Assembly: GCF_001598415.1 (NCBI RefSeq)
Contig: NZ_BCYX01000002.1
Coordinates: forward strand, 124,001 to 188,000
Reading direction: 5' to 3'
Source: Sphingomonas mali NBRC 15500
Lineage (GTDB): Bacteria; Pseudomonadota; Alphaproteobacteria; Sphingomonadales; Sphingomonadaceae
Length of the DNA: 64,000 nt
Shown here: one piece after another, positions 17,506 through 27,061 of the stretch
How the letters are laid out: the number at the start of each line of letters is the position of its first letter
How positions within the stretch are numbered: the first letter of the stretch is position 1
Translations under genes and position numbers: made by a program
Notes under the pieces: generated by a model
Told to the model about the DNA's origin: nothing
The model's input: the letters and a program-made list of their open reading frames with translations, nothing else
The model's database searches: none

Positions 17506-18688
17506 GATTATCCATAAGCACCTTGGGTACCGGCAGCCCGGCGCATTCGGCGACGGCGCGGACAATGCGATAGACGCGAGGATCGACGATGCTGGTGTCC
17601 GCCATTCTATTGCGAACATAAGCAAAACCCAGTCCACTCGGCCGGTGCCCGGCCGCCATCGAGCCCCCTGCCCCATTGTGCCCGAACGAGCCGGGTCCGA
17701 GTAGCGGGTGGTTCCCGAACGGAAGCATCAGGCCCGCGCCGCAGGTCGCCCCGGGGATATCTCCGCCCCACATTGGCCCCTGCGAAGTGATCCGGCATGC
17801 GTCGTCCAATATGTCGGCCGGAATCAACTGCTCGCCGCCAGCGTCATTGCACACCGAGGCATAAAGCCGGGCAAGCGAGCGGGCGTCGGCGATTCCGTTC
17901 ACGCCTGCCAGCTCGACGGCCTGGAGAGCTGGATCGTTCATCGCAGCGGCAAGGCCGCCGGCGGTCGGATGAATGAGGCCGCCCAACGAAATCGATCGGG
18001 CAGCGATGCTGTCCGGCTCGATGGTTGCCGCGTCAAGTTCGGGAGGGCACTCCACAAGCGCGACGGGCCCCGGGTGCTCCGGAGACCGGCCGATACATAT
18101 GTTGAGTCCGAGTGGTTGCGCGATCTCGTCCCGTAGCCACTGCCCCAGGCTTCGTCCCGTCGTCTGCCGAACGAGTTCGGTCGTGATCCAGCCGACGGTG
18201 ATAGCGTGATAGAAATATGCCGACCCTGGTTCAAACAACGGCGCCTCGGCCGCGAGCCGTGCCGCCATTCCGGGGAGATCCCGCAGTTGCCCGATCGTCA
18301 TCGCGCCACTCAAAACCGGGACGCCAGCGCGGTGCGCCAACGCCTCGCGCACGGTCACCCGGTCCTTGCCGTGAGCTCCGAACTCCGGCCAATAGGCGGC
18401 GACCGGCTGATCCAGCTCGAGCCGCCCTTGTGCTACGAGCTGGAGGATACAAAGTGCCGCGATGCCCTTTGTCACGGAAAAGACCGGCACCATCGTATCC
18501 CGCTCCCACCGCCGGGCCGACCGCGGATCGGCGGTACCGCCCCACAGATCGACGACGGCTTGGCCGTTCCAGTAAACGGCGCAGGCGGCGCCAAGTTCTC
18601 CGCCTTCGGCGAGGACCGCCTGAAACGCGTCGAAGCAGGGTTCGAACCCGGGAGCCACGAGACCCTCAGCTATCGACCTGGGTTGCAT
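17492..18688 (-). CDS. Class-C beta-lactamase-fold serine hydrolase (EstB-like), copy 1
   Basis: A 398-residue serine hydrolase of the beta-lactamase/esterase EstB type. The SxxK motif is SVTKG near residues 73-77, followed by a Tyr motif in AYFYHAITVGW and a GxG-type C-terminal HNGAGG. Members without beta-lactamase activity act as esterases. The start at 18688 follows AAGGAG; the frame is open further upstream without a ribosome site. No signal peptide. It overlaps the HSL esterase downstream, and iolG lies upstream on the same strand. Confidence 0.83.
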   Translation of the reverse strand: MQPRSIAEGLVAPGFEPCFDAFQAVLAEGGELGAACAVYWNGQAVVDLWGGTADPRSARRWERDTMVPVFSVTKGIAALCILQLVAQGRLELDQPVAAYWPEFGAHGKDRVTVREALAHRAGVPVLSGAMTIGQLRDLPGMAARLAAEAPLFEPGSAYFYHAITVGWITTELVRQTTGRSLGQWLRDEIAQPLGLNICIGRSPEHPGPVALVECPPELDAATIEPDSIAARSISLGGLIHPTAGGLAAAMNDPALQAVELAGVNGIADARSLARLYASVCNDAGGEQLIPADILDDACRITSQGPMWGGDIPGATCGAGLMLPFGNHPLLGPGSFGHNGAGGSMAAGHRPSGLGFAYVRNRMADTSIVDPRVYRIVRAVAECAGLPVPKVLMDNHDAA

Positions 18689-18815
18689 GTAGTGTCTCCT
18701 TGATATTGAACGTCCGGGCGGGTCCGGAAGCAACGAAAGTCGCCCTTCCCGCGAACGCAGCGCTGCCAAACCGTGAGATTGACCTTCGCAATCTACAACA
18801 TTCGTTCCACCCTAT

Positions 18816-18829
18816 AATTCTATAGAATT
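18816..18829. promoter_or_regulatory. Perfect 14-bp palindrome upstream of the hydrolase gene
   Basis: AATTCTATAGAATT lies 127 bases before the class-C hydrolase start, in the gap between it and iolG. It is a dyad of TTCT/AGAA half-sites, the same half-sites seen in front of iolG and the TonB receptor, but with different spacing. Confidence 0.4.
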
Positions 18830-18956
18830 TGCGTTGCAACAGGAGGGTTGCGGGGGATTTCGCGGTACGGCCGCTGAATGCGGAACGCGGGCGCACTGTC
18901 AGGCGATCAGAAGGTGCAGGCCGGTCTGACGGGGACACGGGGACGGGACGAACGGA

Positions 18957-19940
18957 CTATAGCTTGACGACCGCGCCAGTCGCGAGCGATCGCTTCGCCG
19001 CGTCGGCGAGCGCCAGCGCCGCTACACCGTCGTTGAACGTTACCAGGGGAACGGCACGGCGCGCCAGAATATCCGCAAAGTGGTCGATCTCTGCGCGAAA
19101 CGCCGCTGCGTAGCGATCAAGGAAGAAGTTCTCGAATGGGGCAGCAAGCGCGCCGCCCTCGCGCCAGACGGCTACCGTCGACTCGGTCTGGTTCCCCGCG
19201 GCGACGAGCCCGTCCGAACAGAATGCCTCCACGCGTTGATCGTAGCCGAAACCGCTACGCCGACTATTGGCGATGACTGCGAGCTTGCCGGAGGCCGTGC
19301 GCAGCAAAACCCGTGCGGTATCGACATCACCGGCCTGACCGATTCGAGGATCGACGAGGCAGCTTCCCCAGGCGAATATCTCTGCGGGTTCCTCGCCGAG
19401 CAGAAAGCGCGCCATATCAAAATCGTGGATCGCCATATCGACAAACAATCCGCCCGAGACCTTCACATAGTCGATCGGCGGAGGTGCCGGATCGTTGCTG
19501 GTGATCTGCAGCGACTCGAGGGACCCGACCTCCCCGGACACGAGCTTTGCTTTCAGGGCAGCGAAATTTGGATCAAATCTGCGGTTGAAGCCTATGAATA
19601 CAGGAGTGGCGTCGAACGCCGCCGCAGCGTCGCGCGCCCGCGCAAGATCAAGATCGACCGGTTTTTCACAGAAGACCGTCTTGCCTGACCGGTGCGCGCG
19701 GAGCGTCAGGTCGAGATGCGTATTCGTGCTCGACGCGACCAGCACGCCATCGACCGCCGGGTCCGCAATCGCATCGTCGGCAGCGCCTGCTTTGGCACCA
19801 AAACGGGACGCAAGCACTTGGGCCGCGCCAACGTCCACATCCGCCACCCAGGCAAGCTTGAGCTCCGGGTGCGCCGCAATGTTTGCTGCATGGATCCTGC
19901 CGATCCTCCCCGCACCGATAAGCGCCACCGTGAGCGTCAT
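18957..19940 (-). CDS. iolG: Inositol 2-dehydrogenase-like oxidoreductase (Gfo/Idh/MocA)
   Basis: A 327-residue NAD-dependent dehydrogenase. The N-terminal Rossmann motif is GAGRIGRIHAANI, the central catalytic Lys is in CEKPVDLD, and the His/Asp pair is in MAIHDFDMARF. Length and these motifs fit IolG, which oxidises myo-inositol to scyllo-inosose, the first step of the pathway completed by iolE, iolD, iolB and iolC on the opposite strand. The start at 19940 follows AGGAGAG; the five-codon-longer TTG version is unlikely. The broad family also holds other sugar dehydrogenases, so context supports the name. Confidence 0.82.
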   Translation of the reverse strand: MTLTVALIGAGRIGRIHAANIAAHPELKLAWVADVDVGAAQVLASRFGAKAGAADDAIADPAVDGVLVASSTNTHLDLTLRAHRSGKTVFCEKPVDLDLARARDAAAAFDATPVFIGFNRRFDPNFAALKAKLVSGEVGSLESLQITSNDPAPPPIDYVKVSGGLFVDMAIHDFDMARFLLGEEPAEIFAWGSCLVDPRIGQAGDVDTARVLLRTASGKLAVIANSRRSGFGYDQRVEAFCSDGLVAAGNQTESTVAVWREGGALAAPFENFFLDRYAAAFRAEIDHFADILARRAVPLVTFNDGVAALALADAAKRSLATGAVVKL

Positions 19941-19984
19941 ACTCTCTCCTGCCAACTTGCAAGCTTCCCTACTCGGAAGCGTTT

Positions 19985-20002
19985 ATAGAAATCACGTTCT
20001 AT
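19985..20002. promoter_or_regulatory. ATAGAA-N6-TTCTAT palindrome in front of iolG
   Basis: A perfect 6+6 inverted repeat with a six-base spacer lies 45 bp before the iolG start. Its architecture equals the GGAA-N6-TTCC operators nearby, but with AGAA/TTCT half-sites. It could be a weaker IolR site or belong to another regulator. Confidence 0.4.
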
Positions 20003-20125
20003 GCGCTTGGGCGGCGGAATTCCAGTGCCTGACTCGATTACACAGTTGCCGGTTGGACGGAACAACGCAGCCGAAACGGGGATGAGCCGTCTACAAAGCC
20101 TGTCGCAGCCGACCCAATACACCAC

Positions 20126-20171
20126 TTGCATCCATAATTCTGTATGGATATATATTGGAAAATATATTCCA
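20126..20171 (+). promoter_or_regulatory. Promoter and IolR-type operator of the main iol operon
   Basis: TTGCAT (20126-20131) and TATATA (20149-20154) are spaced by 17 bases. Directly after the -10 box comes T-GGAA-AATATA-TTCC-A (20156-20171), a perfect fit to the GGAA-N6-TTCC motif described for RpiR-type IolR repressors of alphaproteobacteria. A repressor bound there would cover the transcription start. The same TATGGATAT box 14 bases upstream is found before iolR. Confidence 0.7.
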
Positions 20172-20195
20172 TAACAGAAAGGCGGAGAGAGGGCG

Positions 20196-21482
20196 ATGGC
20201 GAGCGAAAGCGCCGGTTTGACATCAGAACCAACTGCATCGCCCGAACGGGATTGGTCTGCGGTCGATGCGCTGGTCGGCGACGCGGTCGATCGCAAGCTG
20301 TTGAGCGGGGCAGTGACGATGGTGTGGCAAGGCGAAGCCGTTGCACATTCCTCCGCGATCGGTTGCCAGGACATCACCGTCGGCACGCCGATGACGGAAG
20401 ACTGCATCTTCCGCCTCTTCTCAATGACCAAGCCGGTCACCGCCGCCGCCATGATGATCCTGTGGGATGAGGGCAAATGGTCGCCAGCAGATCCTATCGC
20501 CAAGCATCTTCCGGAACTTTCGGACCTGAAGGTGATGGCTTTGCGGGATAGCCGAGAAGTCGGCCCACTAAGCAATCCCGAAGCGCCGCCGACGATCGAG
20601 CATCTCATGACGCATCAGGTGGGCTTTTCGTACGGTTTTACTGACGAGCCGATCGATCACTCCTATCGCGCCGCTCGCATTCCGATCGTCCCGCATGACA
20701 TCACCGCCGAAGAATATCTCGCACGGCTCGCCACGGTTCCGCTCGCGTTCGAGCCGGGCTCTGGCTGGCGATATAGTGTGGCGATGGACGTCCAGGGGAT
20801 CATTATCGAGCGCCTGAGCGGCATGCCCCTGCGTGACTTCATGAAGAGGCGTATCTTCGACCCGCTAGGGATGAACGACACCGACTTCCTAGTGCCGGAT
20901 TCCAAGCGCGAACGCTTCGCGACGCTTTACACACTGGCGGACGATTTGCTCGTCGAGATGACCGTCCAGGGTGAATTGTCATTCGACAATGAGAATACCA
21001 TCGCACCGGCGGCCAGTGAACTCGTGCTGCCGTACAACGAAGCTCCCCTCCTCGCTTCCGGCGGCGCAGGCCTCGTGTCGACCGCGGCGGATTATCTTCG
21101 TTTCGGCCGCATGCTGCTGAGCCGCGGAGAACTCGAAGGAATGCGCATCCTCAGCGACGCCGCGGTCGACTTCATGACCCGCAGCCATACACCCGTCCAA
21201 TTGCTGACGGGCACGTTTGGCACGCCACCGCACATGCTGCGCCGGGGTTATGAATACGCGTATAACGGCGTTGCCGTGACTGACCCGGCCGCTGCTGGCG
21301 TGAGACTCGGGCGCGGCACCTATCTTTGGGACGGTGCGGCCGGCTGCTGGTTCTGGGTCGACCCGGCGAACGATCTGGTGTTCGTCTGCATGGTTCAGTT
21401 GTTGACCGACGCGGACCGTCTCTCGCTTCAGTTCCGGAGCAGGGACATCGTCGCCGCCATCCTCGCCGGACGGCAGAAATGA
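20196..21482 (+). CDS. Class-C beta-lactamase-fold serine hydrolase, copy 2
   Basis: A 428-residue serine hydrolase with the SxxK motif SMTKP, a Tyr motif in WRYSVAMD and a C-terminal region rich in Gly and Trp. It is related to, but distinct from, the hydrolase at 17492. It starts 25 bases after an IolR-type operator and leads the iolC-D-E-B operon, so it should be induced with inositol catabolism. No signal peptide; it starts MASESAGLTSEP. An esterase role on an inositol ester is inferred. Confidence 0.83.
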   Translation: MASESAGLTSEPTASPERDWSAVDALVGDAVDRKLLSGAVTMVWQGEAVAHSSAIGCQDITVGTPMTEDCIFRLFSMTKPVTAAAMMILWDEGKWSPADPIAKHLPELSDLKVMALRDSREVGPLSNPEAPPTIEHLMTHQVGFSYGFTDEPIDHSYRAARIPIVPHDITAEEYLARLATVPLAFEPGSGWRYSVAMDVQGIIIERLSGMPLRDFMKRRIFDPLGMNDTDFLVPDSKRERFATLYTLADDLLVEMTVQGELSFDNENTIAPAASELVLPYNEAPLLASGGAGLVSTAADYLRFGRMLLSRGELEGMRILSDAAVDFMTRSHTPVQLLTGTFGTPPHMLRRGYEYAYNGVAVTDPAAAGVRLGRGTYLWDGAAGCWFWVDPANDLVFVCMVQLLTDADRLSLQFRSRDIVAAILAGRQK

Positions 21483-21579
21483 GGCCGGGCGAGGCTCGCA
21501 CCAGGAAGAACTCTGTTCGGGTTACGAGCCGGCCAGAGGAGGTCGTCGTGAGAACGCTCTGTGAGATGGGGGACATTCA

Positions 21580-23511
21580 GTGACTAGCGGCCAAGCCGGA
21601 AACCATGCGCTGGATCTCATCACGATCGGGCGATCGAGCGTCGACCTTTATGGCGAGCAAATTGGCGGGCGCCTGGAGGACATGCGCACCTTTGCAAAGT
21701 ATATTGGTGGAAGCCCGACGAACACCGCGGTCGGCGCGTCACGCCTGGGGCTCAAGGTTGGAATCATCACGCGTGTGGGCGCTGATCACATGGGGCGCTT
21801 CATACGCGAGGAATTGATCAAGGAAGGTGTCGACGTCACGGGCGTGATCAGCGATCCCGAACGCCTTTCAGCGCTCGCCATGCTGGGTATCCGCAATCAG
21901 GACAGCTTTCCCCTCATCTTCTACCGCGAGAATTGTGCCGACATGGCGCTGTGCGAAGGGGATATCGATCCGGCATTCGTCGCGTCAGCCGGTGCATTGC
22001 TCATCAATGGCACGCACCTTTCGCGCCCCGACGTTTACGCGGCCAGCCTGAAGGCCGCGCAGACGATGAAGGCGGCGGGCGGCCGCGTCATTTTCGACAT
22101 CGACTATCGACCGGTCTTGTGGGGACTTGCGTCAAGGGGGAACGGTGAGGATCGTTTCGTGGCAAGCGACCGCGTCACCGCAGAACTGCGGCGGGTCTTG
22201 CCGCTATGCGACCTAATCGTCGGCACCGAAGAGGAAATCCACATCCTCGGCGGCAACACCGACACGATCGCGGCGCTGCGTGCCATTCGAGGCGACAGCA
22301 GCGCGCTGCTGGTGTGCAAGCGTGGAGCCGAAGGCTGCGTGGCTTTTCCTGCGGATATACCCGACAACCTCGCCGACGGCATGGCCGCGCAAGGCTTTCC
22401 CATCGAGGTATTCAATGTCCTGGGGGCTGGCGACGCCTTCATGGCCGGGTTCCTGCGCGGCTGGCTCCGCGGCGAGGCGATCGATCGCTGCTGCACCTAT
22501 GCCAATGCGTGTGGCGCGCTCGTCGTATCCCGGCACGGCTGCGCGCCGGCGGCGCCGAGTTGGGAGGAGCTTAGCCAGTTCCTCTCGCGCGACGATTGGC
22601 CCTGCCGGTTGCGCGAAAGCGCGGTTTTGGAGCACACCCATTGGGCAACCAACCGGCAGTCAACTTTTGAAGAATTGACGGTTCTGGCCATCGACCACCG
22701 CAGTCAGTTCGACGAACTCGTGGAGACGCTCGGCACGCGAAACCACGACCGGATCCCTCAGTTCAAGGAACTCGCTCTTCGGGCGCTCGCGCGTGTGGCG
22801 GCCAGCAATCCGGGCTTTGGTCTCCTCGCTGACGGGCGGTACGGAATGCGCGCGCTCGAAGCCGCCGCCGAAACATCCTATTGGGTCGGTCGCCCCATCG
22901 AGCTTCCCGGGTCCCGGCCTTTATTGTTCGAAGGCGGCCGGGAGGCTGCGACCGTCTTGGCTGACTGGCCGGTCGATCAGGTCGTGAAGTGCCTCATCTT
23001 CTATCACCCGAACGACCCCGTCGAGTTGCGCGATGCGCAGGACCGCCAGATCCTTCGACTGTTTGAGGCATGCCGCCATACGCGCCACGAACTGCTCCTC
23101 GAAATTATCGCATCTAAGTATGGACCAATCCTGGTGGACACGGTCGCTCGGATCGTGGAGCATGTCTACGACCTCGGAGTATATCCGGATTGGTGGAAGC
23201 TCGAGCCGACAGTCGAAGCGGCAGCGTGGACGGCGGTCGAGAACGTGATCCAGACACGTGACCCACATTGCCGCGGTATCGTCTTGCTCGGCCTGGCGGC
23301 GGCGCCCGACGAATTGCTGACGAGCTTCTCCGCGGCGGTAACGAGCCCGCTGGTCAAAGGTTTTGCGGTCGGGCGCACGATCTGGGCCGCGCCGGCCACA
23401 CGATGGCTCAAGGATGAAATCGATGACGAGCAGGCCGTGACGGAAATGGCTACCAACTTCGCCGTCTTGGTCGACGGATGGCGAAGCTCGCGGCGGATGC
23501 AGGCGGCGTGA
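21580..23511 (+). CDS. iolC: 5-dehydro-2-deoxygluconokinase fused to a DUF2090 domain
   Basis: A 643-residue two-domain protein. Residues about 10-330 form a PfkB sugar kinase with KYIGGSPTNTAVGASRLG at the substrate site and GAGDAFMAGFLRG as the catalytic motif. Residues about 350-640 are the DUF2090 region, an aldolase-like domain often fused to IolC in proteobacteria. The kinase makes 2-deoxy-5-keto-gluconate 6-phosphate. The start is GTG after GGGGGA. Its stop overlaps the iolD start. No separate iolJ aldolase is in the window, so the second domain may take that role. Confidence 0.93.
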   Translation: MTSGQAGNHALDLITIGRSSVDLYGEQIGGRLEDMRTFAKYIGGSPTNTAVGASRLGLKVGIITRVGADHMGRFIREELIKEGVDVTGVISDPERLSALAMLGIRNQDSFPLIFYRENCADMALCEGDIDPAFVASAGALLINGTHLSRPDVYAASLKAAQTMKAAGGRVIFDIDYRPVLWGLASRGNGEDRFVASDRVTAELRRVLPLCDLIVGTEEEIHILGGNTDTIAALRAIRGDSSALLVCKRGAEGCVAFPADIPDNLADGMAAQGFPIEVFNVLGAGDAFMAGFLRGWLRGEAIDRCCTYANACGALVVSRHGCAPAAPSWEELSQFLSRDDWPCRLRESAVLEHTHWATNRQSTFEELTVLAIDHRSQFDELVETLGTRNHDRIPQFKELALRALARVAASNPGFGLLADGRYGMRALEAAAETSYWVGRPIELPGSRPLLFEGGREAATVLADWPVDQVVKCLIFYHPNDPVELRDAQDRQILRLFEACRHTRHELLLEIIASKYGPILVDTVARIVEHVYDLGVYPDWWKLEPTVEAAAWTAVENVIQTRDPHCRGIVLLGLAAAPDELLTSFSAAVTSPLVKGFAVGRTIWAAPATRWLKDEIDDEQAVTEMATNFAVLVDGWRSSRRMQAA

Positions 23512-25343
23512 TGGCGCAGACGACTCGACTGACCGCGGCGCAAGCGCTCGTCCGCTGGATGTCCGTTCAGAGAGTGGAACTCGACGGTGCGGACAAGCCG
23601 TTCTTCGCCGGAGTTTGGGCGATCTTCGGCCATGGCAACGTTGCCGGGATCGGTGAAGCCCTTGCCGATATCGGAGACGCCCTGCCGACGTACCGCGCGC
23701 ATAACGAGCAGGCCATGGCACATGCCGCGATCGCGTTCGCGAAAGCCAATCGCCGCGAGCGGGCAATGGCATGCACGACATCGATCGGACCAGGCGCGAC
23801 CAATTTGGTGACTGCCGCGGCGCTGGCACATGTCAACAGGCTTCCCGTACTGTTGCTGCCTGGCGACGTCTTTGCAAGTCGTCGGCCCGACCCCGTCCTT
23901 CAGCAGATCGAAGACTTTGGCGACGGCACGGTGAGCGCGAATGATTCCTTGCGCCCCGTGAGCCGGTATTTCGACCGCATAGCGCGACCCGAACAGATCC
24001 TCGACGCGGCGCCTCGCGCCATGGCAGTGCTGACCGACCCAGCGATGTGTGGCCCGGTAACGTTGGCATTCTGTCAGGATGTGCAAGCCGAAGCCTTCGA
24101 CTATCCGGACGCGTTCTTTCAGCGGAGGGTCTGGCGGCAGCGTCGGACGCGGCCCGACGCGATGGAACTCGACGCGCTGGTCGAAGCGATACGTTGCGCG
24201 AAGCGGCCGCTGATCGTCGCCGGTGGCGGCGTCCTCTACTCGCGCGCCGAGGCCGCACTCGCATCGCTGGCCGCGGAGACGGGCATCCCGGTCGCGGAGA
24301 CCCACGCCGGGAAAGGAGCGCTTGTTTGGGATCATGGCCAGGCGCTCGGTGCCATCGGCGTGACGGGAACGAGCGCCGCAAACCGCGCGGCCAAAGAGGC
24401 GGATCTCGTCATCGCGATCGGCACTCGGTTGCAGGATTTCACCACCGGCTCGCGGACGCTGTTCGCCGGAAAATTGGTTCAGGTGAACGTTGCGAGCGCT
24501 GACGCTATTAGGCACGGCGCGCTAGCGGTGGTCGGCGATGCCCGCGAGGTGATCGCCGCGCTCGCCGAGCAGCTTCGCGGCTGGCAAGCACCGGACAGAT
24601 GGCAGGCGGCGAATGCTGCCGCCGTTGCTGATTGGAACCGGTCGTTCGACGCGGCCACGATGCCAACAGGCCGGCTTCCCTCCGATGCGGAGGTCATCGG
24701 CGCGGTATGGCGGCAGGCCGCGGACGACGCGATCGCGGTCTGCGCCGCCGGCGGATTGCCGGGAGAACTCCACAAGCTGTGGCGCACGAAGGCGCCGGGC
24801 GGTTATCACGGCGAATATGGCTTCTCGTGCATGGGCTATGAAATCGCTGGCGGTTTGGGTGTCAAGATGGCCGAGCCCGAGCGGGAGGTCTTCGTCATGG
24901 TTGGTGACGGAAGCTACCTGATGCTCAATTCCGAGCTCGCGACGTCGGTGATGCTCGGGCTCAAGATCACGGTCGTGCTACTCGATAACGGTGGCTTTGG
25001 CTGTATTAACCGGCTGCAGCAGTCGACCGGCGGACGTCCGTTCAACAATCTGCTCGCGGATACCCGGCACGTTACGCTGCCGCCGATTGACTTTGCCGCG
25101 CACGCGCGCAGCCTTGGCGCAGCGGCCGAAAAGGTGTCAGGCATCGCTGCGCTTGCCGAGGCGCTCACCCGGGCTGCCGCCGCGACGACGAGCTACGTCA
25201 TCGTCATCGAAACCGATCCGGCCCTCACGACCGAGGCTGGTGGTCATTGGTGGGATGTTGCCGTGCCGGAGGTTTCCGCAAGCAGCGAGGTTGTCGCCGC
25301 ACGCGCGCGGTACATGGCGTCCATAAAGGAACAGTCGCGATGA
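23511..25343 (+). CDS. iolD: 3D-(3,5/4)-trihydroxycyclohexane-1,2-dione hydrolase
   Basis: A 610-residue thiamine-diphosphate enzyme with the three-domain layout of the acetolactate synthase superfamily. The catalytic Glu is in HNEQAMAHAA and the ThDP/Mg motif is VGDGSYLMLNSE near residue 465. It hydrolytically opens the inositol-derived ring to 5-deoxy-glucuronate. The ATG at 23511 shares a base with the iolC stop (TGATG). The length is typical for IolD. Confidence 0.93.
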   Translation: MAQTTRLTAAQALVRWMSVQRVELDGADKPFFAGVWAIFGHGNVAGIGEALADIGDALPTYRAHNEQAMAHAAIAFAKANRRERAMACTTSIGPGATNLVTAAALAHVNRLPVLLLPGDVFASRRPDPVLQQIEDFGDGTVSANDSLRPVSRYFDRIARPEQILDAAPRAMAVLTDPAMCGPVTLAFCQDVQAEAFDYPDAFFQRRVWRQRRTRPDAMELDALVEAIRCAKRPLIVAGGGVLYSRAEAALASLAAETGIPVAETHAGKGALVWDHGQALGAIGVTGTSAANRAAKEADLVIAIGTRLQDFTTGSRTLFAGKLVQVNVASADAIRHGALAVVGDAREVIAALAEQLRGWQAPDRWQAANAAAVADWNRSFDAATMPTGRLPSDAEVIGAVWRQAADDAIAVCAAGGLPGELHKLWRTKAPGGYHGEYGFSCMGYEIAGGLGVKMAEPEREVFVMVGDGSYLMLNSELATSVMLGLKITVVLLDNGGFGCINRLQQSTGGRPFNNLLADTRHVTLPPIDFAAHARSLGAAAEKVSGIAALAEALTRAAAATTSYVIVIETDPALTTEAGGHWWDVAVPEVSASSEVVAARARYMASIKEQSR

Positions 25344-26233
25344 CAATTCGCTGGGGTGTCAGCCCGATTGCCTGGGCCAATGACGATATGCCTGAACTAG
25401 GCAAAGATACGACGCTCGACATGCTCCTGAACGACGTCCGCGAAATCGGCTTCGAGGGCGTAGAATTGGGCCATAAGTTTCCGCGCGAAGCCTTTGCCCT
25501 GAAGCCGATCATGGCCAATTATGGCCTGGATATCGTCGGAGGCTGGTATTCCGCGAGCCTGCTCGTTCGCGATGCCGACGCCGAGATCGCCGCGCTAGCC
25601 GATCACCTCGCTCTGTTGGAAGCGATGGGATCGACCGTTTTCATCCTGGCCGAAACTTCGAACGCGGTGCATGGCGACCGTTCGAGCCAGCTCGACTCCC
25701 ACCCACGGCTTTCTGAGGACGAGTGGCGGCGATTTGGCGCGCGCCTTGACGCAGTAGCGGCCCATGTCAATAAGCGCGGCCTGCGGTTCGCCTATCATCA
25801 CCATCTTGGGACCGCGGTGGAAACCGACGCCGACCTGCGTCGCTTCTTCGATGTCACGGACAGCCAAGTCGGCCTGGTGCTCGATACCGGACACGCTTTC
25901 TATGGGGGCATCGATGCCGTCAAGATCGTCCAGGAGCGGCCGGAGCGCGTGAATCACGTCCACTGCAAGGATGTGCGCGTCGCCGAGCACGAACGTTTGC
26001 TTGCCGACGGTGCGAGCTTTCTGGATGGGGTCGTCGGCGGAATGTTTACAGTTCCTGGCGACGGCGACTACGATTACCGGCCGTTTCTGCATGCGCTGGC
26101 CTCGATCGACTATGCGGGCTGGATCGTCATCGAGGCGGAGCAGGATCCGGCCACTGCCGAGCCGCGCACCTATCAGCAGCTTGGACTCGACACGTTGAAG
26201 CGCTTGGCGCGAGAGGCGGGCATGACCGTATGA
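25340..26233 (+). CDS. iolE: myo-Inosose-2 dehydratase
   Basis: A 297-residue TIM-barrel protein of the xylose isomerase-like/AP-endonuclease 2 superfamily. Conserved segments are WGVSPIAWANDDMPELG, FEGVELGHKFP, YHHHLGTAVET, LDTGHAFYGG and HVHCKDV, which carry the metal-binding His, Glu and Asp residues. It dehydrates scyllo-inosose to the trihydroxycyclohexanedione used by IolD. ATGA overlap with iolD fixes the start. Confidence 0.93.
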   Translation: MTIRWGVSPIAWANDDMPELGKDTTLDMLLNDVREIGFEGVELGHKFPREAFALKPIMANYGLDIVGGWYSASLLVRDADAEIAALADHLALLEAMGSTVFILAETSNAVHGDRSSQLDSHPRLSEDEWRRFGARLDAVAAHVNKRGLRFAYHHHLGTAVETDADLRRFFDVTDSQVGLVLDTGHAFYGGIDAVKIVQERPERVNHVHCKDVRVAEHERLLADGASFLDGVVGGMFTVPGDGDYDYRPFLHALASIDYAGWIVIEAEQDPATAEPRTYQQLGLDTLKRLAREAGMTV

Positions 26234-27057
26234 ACCTCAAGGTCCGCAGCCAGGAACCCGACGCGCACGGCGTGGTGCTCGATATCACTCCCGAGAATGC
26301 TGGCTGGCGCTATGTCGGATTCAGAGTCATCCAGCTGGAGGCGTCCGCTGCCTACGAGGGGTTCGAGGCGCGCCGAGAGGCGTGTGTGGTGATCCTATCG
26401 GGCACGGTCGATATAGCGGTCGGCGGCGTCCAGTTCGACAATTTAGGTAATCGCGCGAACGTCTTCGCAGGCCCGCCTACGTCGGTCTATGTGCCCGCGG
26501 GCCTATCCTACCGGATCCGTGCTCAAAGCGCGGCCGAGATTGCCATCTGTACAGCACCCGGCAGCGGCAAGGGGCCGCCACGCGTGATTGCGCCAGGCGA
26601 CGTCCGGCTCGAGACGAGGGGACAGGCGGCAAATACTCGTCACGTCCGCAACATCCTCGACGACGAGGCCGAGGCAGAAAGCCTGCTGGTGGTCGAAGTC
26701 ATTACACCTGGCGGGCATTGGTCGAGCTACCCGCCGCACAAACATGATCGCGACGCCTATCCGGAAGAAACCTTCCTCGAGGAAACCTATTATCATCGAC
26801 TGTCGCCGCCGCAGGGTTTCGCGTTTCAACGCGTTTATACCGACGACCGATCGATCGACGAAGCCGTGGCCGTTGAGGATGGAGACGTGGTCAAGGTGCC
26901 CCGCGGCTACCATCCGGTTGGGGCGCCATACGGCTACGATCTCTATTATCTGAACGTGATGGCAGGTCCACGGCGCCATTGGGTGTTCGTGAACGACCCG
27001 GATCATGACTGGATTGTCCGTTCGCCACCCCAAACCAATCAACCCTCAGGACAATAA
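26230..27057 (+). CDS. iolB: 5-deoxy-glucuronate isomerase
   Basis: A 275-residue bicupin of the IolB family. The metal motif WSSYPPHKHDRDAYPEE with later His and the C-terminal VKVPRGYHPVGAPYGYDLYYLNVMAG are characteristic. It converts 5-deoxy-glucuronate to 2-deoxy-5-keto-gluconate, the substrate of the IolC kinase. ATGA overlap with iolE. Confidence 0.93.
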   Translation: MNLKVRSQEPDAHGVVLDITPENAGWRYVGFRVIQLEASAAYEGFEARREACVVILSGTVDIAVGGVQFDNLGNRANVFAGPPTSVYVPAGLSYRIRAQSAAEIAICTAPGSGKGPPRVIAPGDVRLETRGQAANTRHVRNILDDEAEAESLLVVEVITPGGHWSSYPPHKHDRDAYPEETFLEETYYHRLSPPQGFAFQRVYTDDRSIDEAVAVEDGDVVKVPRGYHPVGAPYGYDLYYLNVMAGPRRHWVFVNDPDHDWIVRSPPQTNQPSGQ

Positions 27058-27061
27058 CGCC

